The notes beneath the pieces are model-generated. The model made no database searches. It saw only the letters and a program-made list of their open reading frames with translations, and was not told where the DNA came from. A stretch of DNA of 64,000 bases from JACDAN01 sp963721345 (GTDB taxonomy: Bacteria > Actinomycetota > Thermoleophilia > Gaiellales > Gaiellaceae): positions 1,178,001 through 1,242,000 of the forward strand of contig CAVRIT010000001.1 of NCBI GenBank assembly GCA_963721345.1, in the 5' to 3' direction. Each line of letters starts with the position of its first letter. The stretch's first letter is position 1. Both the position numbers and the translations under genes were made by a program. Shown piece after piece: positions 33,348 to 41,481 of this stretch.

Positions 33348-35000
33348 ATGACACCCGCATCGTTCTTCGACGATATCCCGGAGGCCGAGCTCCGCGAGCT
33401 GCTCGAACGGCTGCCGCGCCGCCGGTATCCCCGGGGCGCCGTCGTGGTAGCGGAGGGCGAGACGCGACACGAGATCTGCGTGATGCAGTCCGGTTCGGCC
33501 GACGTGCTCGTCTCGGACCGCCACGGCGTCGAGCATGTCGTCGGCCGCGTCGGCCCGGGGACGACGATCGGAGAGATGTCGGCGTTCACGGGCATGCCGG
33601 CCGCCGCGAGCGTGCGTGCCGCAGAAGAGCTCGAGGTCGTCGTCATCGACGACTTCGAATCCCTCTGCGCCGCCTTTCCCCAGGTCTACAGAAACGTCGG
33701 CGCGATCCTTTCCGACCGCCTCGCGCGAACGGACCGCCTCGTCGCGCGCGAGGATGTCGGCAGGCTGTTGGTGTTGGAGGACCGCGGCGCGCCGCAGCTC
33801 CTCGGGTACGCCCTGGCGTGCTCGATCGCCTGGCACACGCGCGCGTCAACGCTCTTCGTGCTTGTAACCGATGCTCCGGACGAGGACGTCCGGCGGCTCG
33901 CCCGTTCCGCTCGGGAGCCACCAAACGAGGCTCGCGCGGTCGTCACCGTCGCCGTCCCGACTACCCCGGACTCGCTCGCGGCGACGATCGCCGAGCTTCG
34001 GGCCGGCTGGGAGCACGTCATCGTGTCCGGCGGCGTCGTCCTGGCCGAGGACGCGCAGCACGCCCGCGTGCCCGAAAGCGTCCCGCCCCTCGACGCCGCC
34101 GATCACTCCGCCCTGACGGCCGGCCTTCTCTCCCTCGAGACGCCGGCTGGCGCCGCCTTGGGCTCGACCGCGCGGATCCTCGCCGGCCTCAGGGTGGGAG
34201 TCGCGCTCGGCGCGGGAAGCATCCGCGGGTACGCGCACTGGGGCGTGATGGACGCACTGGCCGAGATGGGCATTCCGGTGGACATGATCGCCGGAAGCAG
34301 CGTCGGGGGCTCGGTCGCGGCGATATGGGCGTGTGGCCATTCGGGGTCGGAAGGGGTCGACGTCTTCACCCGCTCCGCCTCGACGCTGTTCCGGCCGACG
34401 CTGCCCATGCGAAGCATGCTCTCGAACCGAGCACTCTCGCGTAGCCTGGACGACCTCTTCGGCGACGCGAGGATCGAAGACGTCGAACCGCCGCTCGCGA
34501 TTACGACGACTGACCTCAGGGCGCGCCGCCTGGTAGTCCTCCGCCGAGGAAGCGTCGCGCGCGCCGTCCTCGCGACCCTCGCGATCCCGGGGATCTATCC
34601 GCCCTTGAGAAGCGGCTCCGACATCCTCGTCGACGGCGGCGTGCTCGAACCCGTTCCGATTACGGTCGCGGCGGAGATGGGCGCCGACGTGGTGGTCGGC
34701 GTGCGCCTGCTTGCCAGGTCGGCACCGGACGAGCCACGGGGAGAGCTCCGGGAAGAGTCGACAGCCCGACAGCCGTCGGCGCTCGGCACGATTATGCGGT
34801 CGATCGAGATCATGCAGACGCGCGTGAGCCCCGAGCCGGTCGAGGCAACGACGATCGTGATCACGCCGGAGCTCGAGAACATCCCGTCGATGAAACTGAG
34901 GAACTTCTCAGCGGGTCGACGTTACGTCGAGCCGGGTCGTGCCGAGGCGCTCGCCGCGCACCCGCGGCTCGCCGCCGCGCTTCCGTGGATTCGGCGCTAG
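33348..35000 (+). CDS. Patatin-like phospholipase with N-terminal cyclic-nucleotide-binding domain (NTE/RssA type)
   Basis: A 550-residue two-domain protein. Residues ~5-115 form a cNMP-binding (CAP_ED) barrel with GTTIGEMSAFTGMPAAASV, the phosphate-binding cassette region. A linker region (about 140-270) resembles the one found in bacterial NTE-like proteins. The patatin domain (about 285-500) has the oxyanion motif GAGSIRGYAHWGV, nucleophile elbow GSSVGG with the catalytic Ser, and catalytic Asp in DGGVLEPVP. It would hydrolyse lysophospholipids or other acyl esters under cAMP-like control. It is a neighbour of a PlsC acyltransferase whose stop overlaps it, convergently, by 4 bp. Confidence 0.88.
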   Translation: MTPASFFDDIPEAELRELLERLPRRRYPRGAVVVAEGETRHEICVMQSGSADVLVSDRHGVEHVVGRVGPGTTIGEMSAFTGMPAAASVRAAEELEVVVIDDFESLCAAFPQVYRNVGAILSDRLARTDRLVAREDVGRLLVLEDRGAPQLLGYALACSIAWHTRASTLFVLVTDAPDEDVRRLARSAREPPNEARAVVTVAVPTTPDSLAATIAELRAGWEHVIVSGGVVLAEDAQHARVPESVPPLDAADHSALTAGLLSLETPAGAALGSTARILAGLRVGVALGAGSIRGYAHWGVMDALAEMGIPVDMIAGSSVGGSVAAIWACGHSGSEGVDVFTRSASTLFRPTLPMRSMLSNRALSRSLDDLFGDARIEDVEPPLAITTTDLRARRLVVLRRGSVARAVLATLAIPGIYPPLRSGSDILVDGGVLEPVPITVAAEMGADVVVGVRLLARSAPDEPRGELREESTARQPSALGTIMRSIEIMQTRVSPEPVEATTIVITPELENIPSMKLRNFSAGRRYVEPGRAEALAAHPRLAAALPWIRR

Positions 35001-35611
35001 ACCACCGCGCGCAGGTCAGCGATCGCAGCCATTAGCCTGTCGGTGGCGGTCTCCACCGACGTGCCGTCGAGATCGACGGGCCGCCCGTAGCGCACGCTCA
35101 GCCTGGGAAGACGAAGCAGCCGGTCGGTGCCGTTGATCGCCGCCGGCACGAGCGGCGCGCCTGCCTCCAGCGCGATGCGCGCCGCGCCGGTACGCGGCCG
35201 CGGCTCGACGGTACGCCGAAGGCCCTTCCGCGCCCTGGCGCCCTCGGGGAAGATGCCGACGACTTCCCCGGCACGCACGAGATCGACCGCAGTTGCGATC
35301 GCCGCCCCGTCGTCCGCACCTCGCTGAACGGGGAAGCCGCCCACCGCCCGAAGGGGCGGCCCGATGATCGAGTTGAACAGCTCCGCCCTCGACATGAAGT
35401 GGACGATCCGCGAGGGAAAGAGCGGGAGCGCCATCGGCCACGGGTCGAAGTTCGACTCGTGGTTCGCGGCGAGAACGAACCCGCCCGATGTCGGCACGTT
35501 CTCTGCCCCGCACACGCGGAGGCGGAACACGCCGTAGAGAACCGGGAACGAGGAGAGCCAGACGAACGAATACAGCGGCCAGCGGCGCCAAACGCGCCCG
35601 GCTACCCCCAC
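34997..35611 (-). CDS. plsC: 1-acyl-glycerol-3-phosphate acyltransferase-like (PlsC)
   Basis: A 204-residue membrane-associated acyltransferase. A hydrophobic N-terminal segment WPLYSFVWLSSFPVLYGVF anchors it. Block I is NHESNFDPW (the H-x4-D catalytic motif is at about residues 51-56), block III is VGIFPEGARARKG, and block IV is APLVPAAINGTDR. It esterifies a lysophospholipid or related alcohol with acyl-CoA/ACP. It overlaps the upstream cNMP-protein gene by 10 bp and is the third gene of the minus-strand lipid-island operon. Confidence 0.88.
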   Translation of the reverse strand: MGVAGRVWRRWPLYSFVWLSSFPVLYGVFRLRVCGAENVPTSGGFVLAANHESNFDPWPMALPLFPSRIVHFMSRAELFNSIIGPPLRAVGGFPVQRGADDGAAIATAVDLVRAGEVVGIFPEGARARKGLRRTVEPRPRTGAARIALEAGAPLVPAAINGTDRLLRLPRLSVRYGRPVDLDGTSVETATDRLMAAIADLRAVV

Positions 35612-36036
35612 TGCAGGACGGTGACGACCCTGTCTTCGTTCGTATGGCGAAGGCGACCGGCGAGGAGCGTCGCCAGCGAGCGGTAGACGCCCGCGGCGAG
35701 TTGCAGGTGCGCCTCTAGCAGCTCGTCGACGTCCTCGAGCACGTGCGCCTCTACATCGTTGAGCGCGACGACCGAGGCAGTGGTCGTCGATCCGTTGAGA
35801 TAGGAAACTTCGCCCACCAGGGCGCCGGCGGCGAGCTGCGCGAGCGGGACGCGCCCACCTAGGTGGTCCTTCTCCACGCTGACGGCTCCACTGGCGATGA
35901 CGTACATCGCATGCAACCGAGTCCCCTCGGCAATCAGCACGTCGCCCTGAGCGAACGCCACGGTCCGGCTGTGCGACCGGAGTAGCTCGAGGTCGTCACG
36001 ATTTACGAAAGGAAAGGCGGTCTCAAACGCGTCCAT
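35602..36036 (-). CDS. Stand-alone cyclic-nucleotide-binding domain protein
   Basis: A 144-residue protein that is a single CAP_ED domain: LLRSHSRTVAFAQGDVLIAEG, YVIASGAVSVEK, LAAGALVGEVSYLNGSTTTA (phosphate-binding-cassette position, with GE but a Ser/Thr-rich end instead of the usual R-A) and a final helix through LAGRLRHTN. There is no DNA-binding helix-turn-helix, so it is not a Crp-type regulator. It lies between the oxoamine synthase and PlsC genes with overlaps on both sides, suggesting an allosteric partner for one of them. Confidence 0.82.
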   Translation of the reverse strand: MDAFETAFPFVNRDDLELLRSHSRTVAFAQGDVLIAEGTRLHAMYVIASGAVSVEKDHLGGRVPLAQLAAGALVGEVSYLNGSTTTASVVALNDVEAHVLEDVDELLEAHLQLAAGVYRSLATLLAGRLRHTNEDRVVTVLQWG

Positions 36037-37363
36037 CGCCGTCCCCTCCCAGCGCCGACTGCGCGTCGGCGACCGCCTCTGCGATCACGCTTGGCAGCTG
36101 ACGAACCGCGTCCTCCTCGTGCGACGCCATGACTTGGAGCCGGAAACGCGACGCGCCGAGCGCGACCGCCGGAAACTCGAAGAAGTTGATGAGGATGCCG
36201 CGATCGGTGACGAGCTTCGTCGCCAAGCGGCCGACCGCCTCGTCGCCGACTGGGACGATCACGATCGCCGACGGCAAGCCCGGGCAATCGATACCGGCCG
36301 CCGCGAAGGCGTCGCGGAGTGCATTCACGGCGAGCATCAGGCTCTCCCGGAGGCGATCGCCCTCGTCCGACCTGACGATCGCGAGCGCCTGGTCGACGAT
36401 TGCCGTCTGCATCGGCGAAAGCGCGTTCGAGAACGTCGCCGCGTTCCCAAAAGCCCGCACGTAGTCGACCGCGGCGCGCGAATTCGACGCGAGGAAGCCA
36501 CCGTTCGACGCGAACGTCTTCGAGAAGCTCCCCATCACGAGGTCGATCTTCCCGGTCATCCCCTGGATGCCGATCTGCCCCGTCCCCCCCGGGCCGAGCG
36601 CGCCGAGATCGTGCGCGACGTCAACCAACAGGGTCGCCTCGAGCTCGTGGCAGAGCTCCTGCAGAGCCCGCAGATCCGGGGTGTCTGAGTCGAGGGAGTA
36701 CAGGCCTTCGGTCACCACCAGCACCGCGGCGTCGGCGTCGTCGGCGCGGATCGCCTGGAGCTTCGCCCGCACGTCGCCGACGTCGTTGTGCTCGTTCCGG
36801 ACGACGCGCTGTGTCGCTGCGAAAGCCCCTGCCTGGAGGCAGGCGTGCGCGAGCTTGTCGAGGATCACGTAGTCGTAGCCGCGGACGAGGCCTACGATCG
36901 AGCCGAACCCGGCACCCCAGCCCGTCGGGAAGAGCAGCACGCTCTCGAGCTCGACGAAGGCTGCGAGATTAGCCTCGAGGAGGCGCGACAGCCGTGTGTT
37001 GCCCTGGAGGATGGCGGAGCTGGCGCTGTGCGGGCCGAGCTCGGCGAGCGCGTGAGTGGCGGCCTCGTGCACGAGCGGGTGGCTGCCGAGCGCAAGGTAG
37101 TCCTGCGAGCCGAAGTTGGTCCCCGCGAGCGGGCGCCCGCTCTCGTCGACCGTCTCCGTCTGGGGCCGCGGGGGGCCGTGCAGCGCACGCACGTAGGGCC
37201 AGAGAGCGGCGTCGCGTCGCGCCTGGAGCCAATCCTCGAACGGCTGTGTCCGACCGAGGAGTTCGCGACCGCGCGGCGCCGCGAATTCCACGAGGTTCCG
37301 CCGCAGCGCTTCGTCGCTGCGATCCAGCACCGGCGCCCCGGACGTGACCTCGTCGCCACCCAA
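36023..37363 (-). CDS. PLP-dependent alpha-oxoamine synthase family enzyme (KBL/BioF/serine palmitoyltransferase-like)
   Basis: A 446-residue fold-type I PLP enzyme. YLALGSHPLVHEAATHAL precedes a small domain. Then come VLLFPTGWGAGFGSI, the PLP-stacking His in LDKLAHACLQ, the PLP-pyridine Asp in LVDVAHDLGALG (D-x-A-H as in this family) and the Schiff-base Lys in GSFSKTFASNGGF. The family condenses an amino acid with an acyl-CoA, releasing CO2 and CoA. The neighbours (PlsC, desaturase, patatin) favour a lipid product such as a sphingoid base over biotin, but specificity is inferred. Start GTG/ATG near 37363 is unsure. Confidence 0.82.
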   Translation of the reverse strand: MGGDEVTSGAPVLDRSDEALRRNLVEFAAPRGRELLGRTQPFEDWLQARRDAALWPYVRALHGPPRPQTETVDESGRPLAGTNFGSQDYLALGSHPLVHEAATHALAELGPHSASSAILQGNTRLSRLLEANLAAFVELESVLLFPTGWGAGFGSIVGLVRGYDYVILDKLAHACLQAGAFAATQRVVRNEHNDVGDVRAKLQAIRADDADAAVLVVTEGLYSLDSDTPDLRALQELCHELEATLLVDVAHDLGALGPGGTGQIGIQGMTGKIDLVMGSFSKTFASNGGFLASNSRAAVDYVRAFGNAATFSNALSPMQTAIVDQALAIVRSDEGDRLRESLMLAVNALRDAFAAAGIDCPGLPSAIVIVPVGDEAVGRLATKLVTDRGILINFFEFPAVALGASRFRLQVMASHEEDAVRQLPSVIAEAVADAQSALGGDGDGRV

Positions 37364-37430
37364 GCTACTGCGAGCGTACGACGCGCCAGGGGTCTATGCA
37401 ACCGGAACGCGATGTACTACATTCGGCCGC

Positions 37431-38453
37431 GTGGCCGAAGGGGCCGTCGCCGAGGCGCCGACGGGTGCCGACTACCGAGAGCTGAAGCAGCGGATCGCAG
37501 CCGCCGGGCTGCTCGACCGGCAGCCGCGCTACTACGCGCCGAAGATCGCCCTCACGATCGGGGTGTACCTCTCGGCGCTCGCCACGATCCCCTTCGCGTC
37601 GTCGCTCTGGAGCGCGATGGTCCTCGCGCTCCTCGCCGGGCTCCTCTCCATCCAGGTCGGGTTCCTGCTGCACGACGTCGCCCACCGCCAGGTGTTCCCG
37701 CCGGGCCTACGAGCAGATGTGCTGCTCCTCGTCACTGGGCCGCTCCTGTCGGGAGTCGGCGGCGACTGGTGGAAGCGGAAGCACGACCTGCACCACGCTC
37801 ACCCGAACGACGCGGAGCGTGATCCCGACGTGCAGATCTCGTTCCTCGCTTTCAGCCCCGAGCAGTCGACGACCAAGTCGCGTCTGGTCGCGTTCGTGAC
37901 GCGCTATCAGGCGTACGTGATCTTCCCCATGCTCCTCTTCGAAGGGCTGCAGCTCCGCGCAGCGACCGTGAAGCATCTCGTCACCGGCCGGCCCCGGCAC
38001 GCCGTCCTCGAGGGCGTGTTTTTCGCGATGAACGTCGTCGGTTACGTCACGCTGTTCACGCTCGCCGTTGGCTGGCCCGCGGCGCTTGTCGCCCTCTTCG
38101 TTCGGGAGGCCGCGCTCGGCGTATACGCGGGGATGGTCTTCGCGCCGAACCACAAGGGGATGCCAATGGTGGAGGGCGAGCACGAGTTCACGTTCCTCGA
38201 GCGGCAGGTGCTCACGTCACGCAACGTCCGCGGCAACGCGCTTGTGGACTGGTGGTACGGCGGGCTCAACTATCAGATCGAGCACCATCTCTTCCCGACG
38301 CTGCCGCGGAACCTCCTCAGCAGAACACGGCCGCTGGTGAAGGCGTTCTGTGCGGAGCGGGGGCTTCGATACCACGAGACGAGCCTCGCGCAATCCTTCC
38401 GGGAGATCTTCGCCGGGCTCCATGAGGCGAGCGCACCGCTGCGCCAGTCGTAG
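37431..38453 (+). CDS. Membrane fatty-acid desaturase (acyl-lipid/acyl-CoA, three His boxes)
   Basis: A ~340-residue di-iron membrane desaturase. The histidine boxes are HDVAH (in FLLHDVAHRQVFPP), HDLHHAH and QIEHH (in YQIEHHLFPTLPR); the Q-x-x-HH third box is that of front-end (delta-5/6) and related desaturases. Four hydrophobic segments are visible (about residues 45-85 and 180-235). GTG 37431 (VAEGAVAEAPTGADY) is chosen because the earlier start 37344 overlaps the divergent gene. It introduces a double bond into an acyl chain using reduced ferredoxin or cytochrome b5; no cytochrome b5 domain is fused. Confidence 0.88.
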   Translation: MAEGAVAEAPTGADYRELKQRIAAAGLLDRQPRYYAPKIALTIGVYLSALATIPFASSLWSAMVLALLAGLLSIQVGFLLHDVAHRQVFPPGLRADVLLLVTGPLLSGVGGDWWKRKHDLHHAHPNDAERDPDVQISFLAFSPEQSTTKSRLVAFVTRYQAYVIFPMLLFEGLQLRAATVKHLVTGRPRHAVLEGVFFAMNVVGYVTLFTLAVGWPAALVALFVREAALGVYAGMVFAPNHKGMPMVEGEHEFTFLERQVLTSRNVRGNALVDWWYGGLNYQIEHHLFPTLPRNLLSRTRPLVKAFCAERGLRYHETSLAQSFREIFAGLHEASAPLRQS

Positions 38454-38488
38454 CGCCGAGGGCCGGAGACTCGTAGCATCGGCGGGCA

Positions 38489-39496
38489 ATGCGCCTGGGC
38501 TTCTACATGGGCTATGCGCCGCCCGGGACGAACCCGACGGAGCTGGTCGCCCTCGCGCTGGAGGCCGAGCGGCTCGGTTACGACTCGGCCTGGGCAGCCG
38601 AGGCTTGGGGGACCGACGCGGTGACCGTCCTATCGTGGCTCGCAGCAAAGACCTCGAAGCTCAAGGTCGGCTCGGCCATCCTTCAGATCCCGGCTCGAAC
38701 ACCCGCCAACACCGCGATGACCGCCGCAACGCTCGACCTGATGTCCGGCGGGCGGTTCCTGCTCGGGCTGGGCGTCTCCGGCCCACAGGTCGTCGAGGGC
38801 TGGCACGGCGAGCCCTGGGGGAAGCCGCTGGGAAAGACGCGGGAGTACGTCGAGATGGTGCGGACGGTCCTCCGCCGCGAGACGCTCCAGCACGACGGCG
38901 AGCACTACCAGGTGCCGTTCGCAGGCCCCGGCGCAACGGGGCTCGGGAAGCCGCTGAAGCTGATGGCGCGCCCGCTCCGCGCGGACATCCCGATCTACCT
39001 CGCGGTCTTCAAGCCGCGAGCTGTCAAGCTCGCCGCGGAGATCGCGGACGGCTGGCTGCCGATCTTCTTCTCGCCCGAGCGGGCCCGCGACACGTTCCCC
39101 GCGCCGTTCGAGCGAGGAGACGCCTTCGACATCGCCCCCGCGGTGCCCGCGCTCGTTTCGGACGACCTCGAGTCGGCGCGCGACGCGATGCGGCCGTACT
39201 ACGCGCTGTACGTCGGCGGCATGGGCGCGCGCGGAAAGAACTTCTACAACGACCTCGTGTCGAGCTACGGCTTCGAGGCGGACGCGAAGAAGATCCAGGA
39301 CCTGTTCCTCGACGGCAAGCAGCGGGATGCGGCGGCGGCGGTTCCTGATGCGCTGATCGACGAGATGACGCTCGTCGGCCCTCCGGCCCGGATCAAAGAC
39401 CGCCTCGCGGCCTGGCAAGACTCCGGGGCGACCACGATGCTGATCTCCGCGCGCGACGAGAACACGTTGCGCGCCGTTGCGGAGGTGATGGGATGA
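38489..39496 (+). CDS. LLM-class F420-dependent oxidoreductase
   Basis: A 335-residue luciferase-like TIM barrel. GFYMGYAPPGTNPTELVALA, WAAEAWGTDAVTVLSWLAAK and TLDLMSGGRFLLGLGVSGPQ are typical of actinobacterial F420-dependent members (the G-x-G-x-SGPQVVEGWHG region). KPLGKTREYVEMVR and a late PARIKDRLAAWQDSGATTML complete the fold. The cofactor is assigned from family resemblance. It heads a run of five genes with overlapping ends (38489-42146). Confidence 0.85.
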   Translation: MRLGFYMGYAPPGTNPTELVALALEAERLGYDSAWAAEAWGTDAVTVLSWLAAKTSKLKVGSAILQIPARTPANTAMTAATLDLMSGGRFLLGLGVSGPQVVEGWHGEPWGKPLGKTREYVEMVRTVLRRETLQHDGEHYQVPFAGPGATGLGKPLKLMARPLRADIPIYLAVFKPRAVKLAAEIADGWLPIFFSPERARDTFPAPFERGDAFDIAPAVPALVSDDLESARDAMRPYYALYVGGMGARGKNFYNDLVSSYGFEADAKKIQDLFLDGKQRDAAAAVPDALIDEMTLVGPPARIKDRLAAWQDSGATTMLISARDENTLRAVAEVMG

Positions 39497-40254
39497 ACCT
39501 GTTCGACCTCTCAGGCAAGACCGCGATCGTCACCGGCGGCGGGAAGGGGATCGGCCGTCAGATGGCCGAGGGCCTCGCGGAAGCAGGCGCCAACCTCGTC
39601 CTCTGCGCGCGGCAGGCGGAACGCTGCGAGCAGACCGCTGCGGAGCTCGAGCAGCTCGGCGTCAAGGCGATCGGGCTCGGCTGCGACGTCCGCGACCCCG
39701 ACCAGGTGCAGGCCGTCGTGGCGCGAACCGTCGACGAGTTTGGCAGCGTGGACGTCCTCGTCAACAACGCCGGGGTCGTCTGGGGCGCGACGCCGGAGGA
39801 CATGCCGCTCGAGGGCTGGCAGAAGGTCGTGGACGTCAACCTGACGGGCGTCTTCCTCTTCGCGCAGGCCGCGGGCCGCACGATGATCGAGCGCCACGGC
39901 GGGTCGATCGTGAACATCGCCTCGGTCGCCGGGCTCCACGGCGCTCCGCCCGAGATCGTCAACACCGTCGTCTACCACGCGACGAAGGGCGGCGTGATCG
40001 CGTTCACGCGGGACCTGGCGTGGAAGTGGGCGGCGCACGGCATCCGCGTCAACGCGATCGCTCCCGGCTGGTTCCCTTCGGACATGGCGAACTTCGTGAT
40101 CGAGCACGCGGGCGAGGATCTCGTCCGGCGTGTCCCGCTCGGACGGTTCGGCGGCCCCGAGGACCTGAAGGGCCCGGTCGTCTTCCTCGCCTCGGACGCG
40201 GGGGCGTACGTCACCGGCCACACCCTCGTCGTCGACGGAGGCCAATCGGCTTGA
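39493..40254 (+). CDS. Short-chain dehydrogenase/reductase (gluconate 5-dehydrogenase/FabG-like)
   Basis: A 253-residue classical SDR. TGGGKGIGRQMAEGLAEAGA is the cofactor motif. LVNNAGVVWGATPE, IVNIASVAGLHGAPPEIVNT, catalytic Tyr and Lys in YHATKGGVIAFTRDLA and NAIAPGWFPSDM follow. It ends with YVTGHTLVVDGGQSA, the standard FabG tail. It overlaps the LLM gene by 4 bp and the downstream phosphotransferase gene by 4 bp (TTGA). Confidence 0.9.
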   Translation: MNLFDLSGKTAIVTGGGKGIGRQMAEGLAEAGANLVLCARQAERCEQTAAELEQLGVKAIGLGCDVRDPDQVQAVVARTVDEFGSVDVLVNNAGVVWGATPEDMPLEGWQKVVDVNLTGVFLFAQAAGRTMIERHGGSIVNIASVAGLHGAPPEIVNTVVYHATKGGVIAFTRDLAWKWAAHGIRVNAIAPGWFPSDMANFVIEHAGEDLVRRVPLGRFGGPEDLKGPVVFLASDAGAYVTGHTLVVDGGQSA

Positions 40255-41180
40255 GCGCCGCCCCTTGGGCGGACGAGCTGGCGGAGAGGCTCGGGCGTCC
40301 CGTCGAATCGATGCGGCTGCTGGCCGGTGGTGCCTCGAAGGAGGCGTGGGCAGTGGAGGCCGGGGGCGAGCGGCTGCTCGTGCGCCGAGCGCTCGGCGGT
40401 GTGATCCACGAGGACACGCTCCCGCTCGAGCAGGAGTTCAAGGTGCTCGAGGCCGCGCTCGAGGGCGGGGTGAAGGTGCCGCGCCCCGTCGCCTACCTCG
40501 GGGAGCTCGGGGGCCGCGAGGCGTTCGCGATGGAGCTCGTCGAGGGCGAGACGATCGGCCGGCGGATCGTTCGCGACCCACCGCCGGGCCTCGACACGCA
40601 GCTCGCCGAAGAGGTCGCCAAGATCCATGCGATTCCCGCCGAGCGGCTGCCGTTCCTCCACACCGGCGACGTCTTGGCCCGATTCGAACACGAGCTCGAC
40701 ACCGTCGGCGAGCCGCACCCGGCGATCGAGTACGGCCTCTGGTGGCTCCGCGCGCACCGACCCGAGCCGCTCCCCGACGTCGTCTCCCACGGGGACTTCC
40801 GGATCGGCAACGTGGTCGTCTCGGAGCGCGGGCTCGAGTACCTGCTCGACTGGGAGTTCGCGCACCTCGCCGATCCCCGCGAAGACGTCTGCTGGCCGTT
40901 CGTCCGCGCCTGGCGGTTCGGCGCAGACGACCGAAGGCTGGGCGGCGTCGCCGAGCCGGGGCCGTACCTCGCGCGGTACGCAGAGCTGACCGGCGTCGAG
41001 ATCGACGAAGCCGACCTCACGTGGTGGGAGGTGCTCGGCAACGTGAAGTGGGCCGTCGGCTGCCTGACGCAATGTCGCCGCCACCTGACCGGCCTCGATC
41101 GGAGCGTCGAGTACGCCGTCCTCGGCAGGATGGCGGCGGAGATGGAGTACGAGCTGCTCGACCTGATCGAACATGCCTGA
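40251..41180 (+). CDS. Aminoglycoside-phosphotransferase-like kinase (APH/ChoK fold)
   Basis: A 309-residue kinase-like protein. LAGGASKEAWAVEAGGERLL is the N-lobe glycine loop, and LVRRALGG holds the ATP-binding Lys/Arg region. The catalytic loop is VVSHGDFRIGNVVV (H-G-D-x4-N), and the metal Asp is in LLDWEFAHLADP. Members of this subgroup sit beside acyl-CoA dehydrogenases and DUF6285 proteins in actinobacteria and proteobacteria and are thought to act in acyl or alcohol metabolism rather than drug resistance. TTG 40251 overlaps the SDR stop. Confidence 0.85.
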   Translation: MSAAPWADELAERLGRPVESMRLLAGGASKEAWAVEAGGERLLVRRALGGVIHEDTLPLEQEFKVLEAALEGGVKVPRPVAYLGELGGREAFAMELVEGETIGRRIVRDPPPGLDTQLAEEVAKIHAIPAERLPFLHTGDVLARFEHELDTVGEPHPAIEYGLWWLRAHRPEPLPDVVSHGDFRIGNVVVSERGLEYLLDWEFAHLADPREDVCWPFVRAWRFGADDRRLGGVAEPGPYLARYAELTGVEIDEADLTWWEVLGNVKWAVGCLTQCRRHLTGLDRSVEYAVLGRMAAEMEYELLDLIEHA

Positions 41181-41481
41181 CCGCCCGACCGCGCCGGAGC
41201 TGATCGAGGCCGTGTTCGAGTTCCTCTCGACCGAGGTCCTGCCGACCCTCGACGACCACCGGCTGAAGTTTCGGACACTGGTCGCGATGAACGCACTCGG
41301 GATCGCGAGGCGGGAGCTCGAGGCAAGTAACGGTCTGTTACTAGGTCACGACCAAGCGCGCGATCTGGCCCGGCAGATTCGGGCCGGCGAGCCGCCCGAG
41401 GGCGCGCACGAACTGCTGAAGGGGCACGTCGCGGCGAAACTCCGCATCTCGAACCCTGGCTACCTCGAGCGCTACGAGTGA
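41173..41481 (+). CDS. DUF6285 family protein
   Basis: A 102-residue, mostly helical protein of unknown function: RPTAPELIEAVFEFLSTEVL at the N-terminus, then DHRLKFRTLVAMNALGIARR and VAAKLRISNPGYLERYE. It regularly follows the APH-like kinase in genomes, as it does here with an 8-bp overlap, so the two probably work together. Its start also overlaps, which makes translational coupling likely. No catalytic residues can be named. Confidence 0.78.
   Translation: MPDRPTAPELIEAVFEFLSTEVLPTLDDHRLKFRTLVAMNALGIARRELEASNGLLLGHDQARDLARQIRAGEPPEGAHELLKGHVAAKLRISNPGYLERYE

Noticed and set aside
40251..41180. Aminoglycoside resistance gene
   Set aside because: The APH fold is clear, but the context (SDR, DUF6285, acyl-CoA genes) is metabolic; no drug-resistance role is supported.
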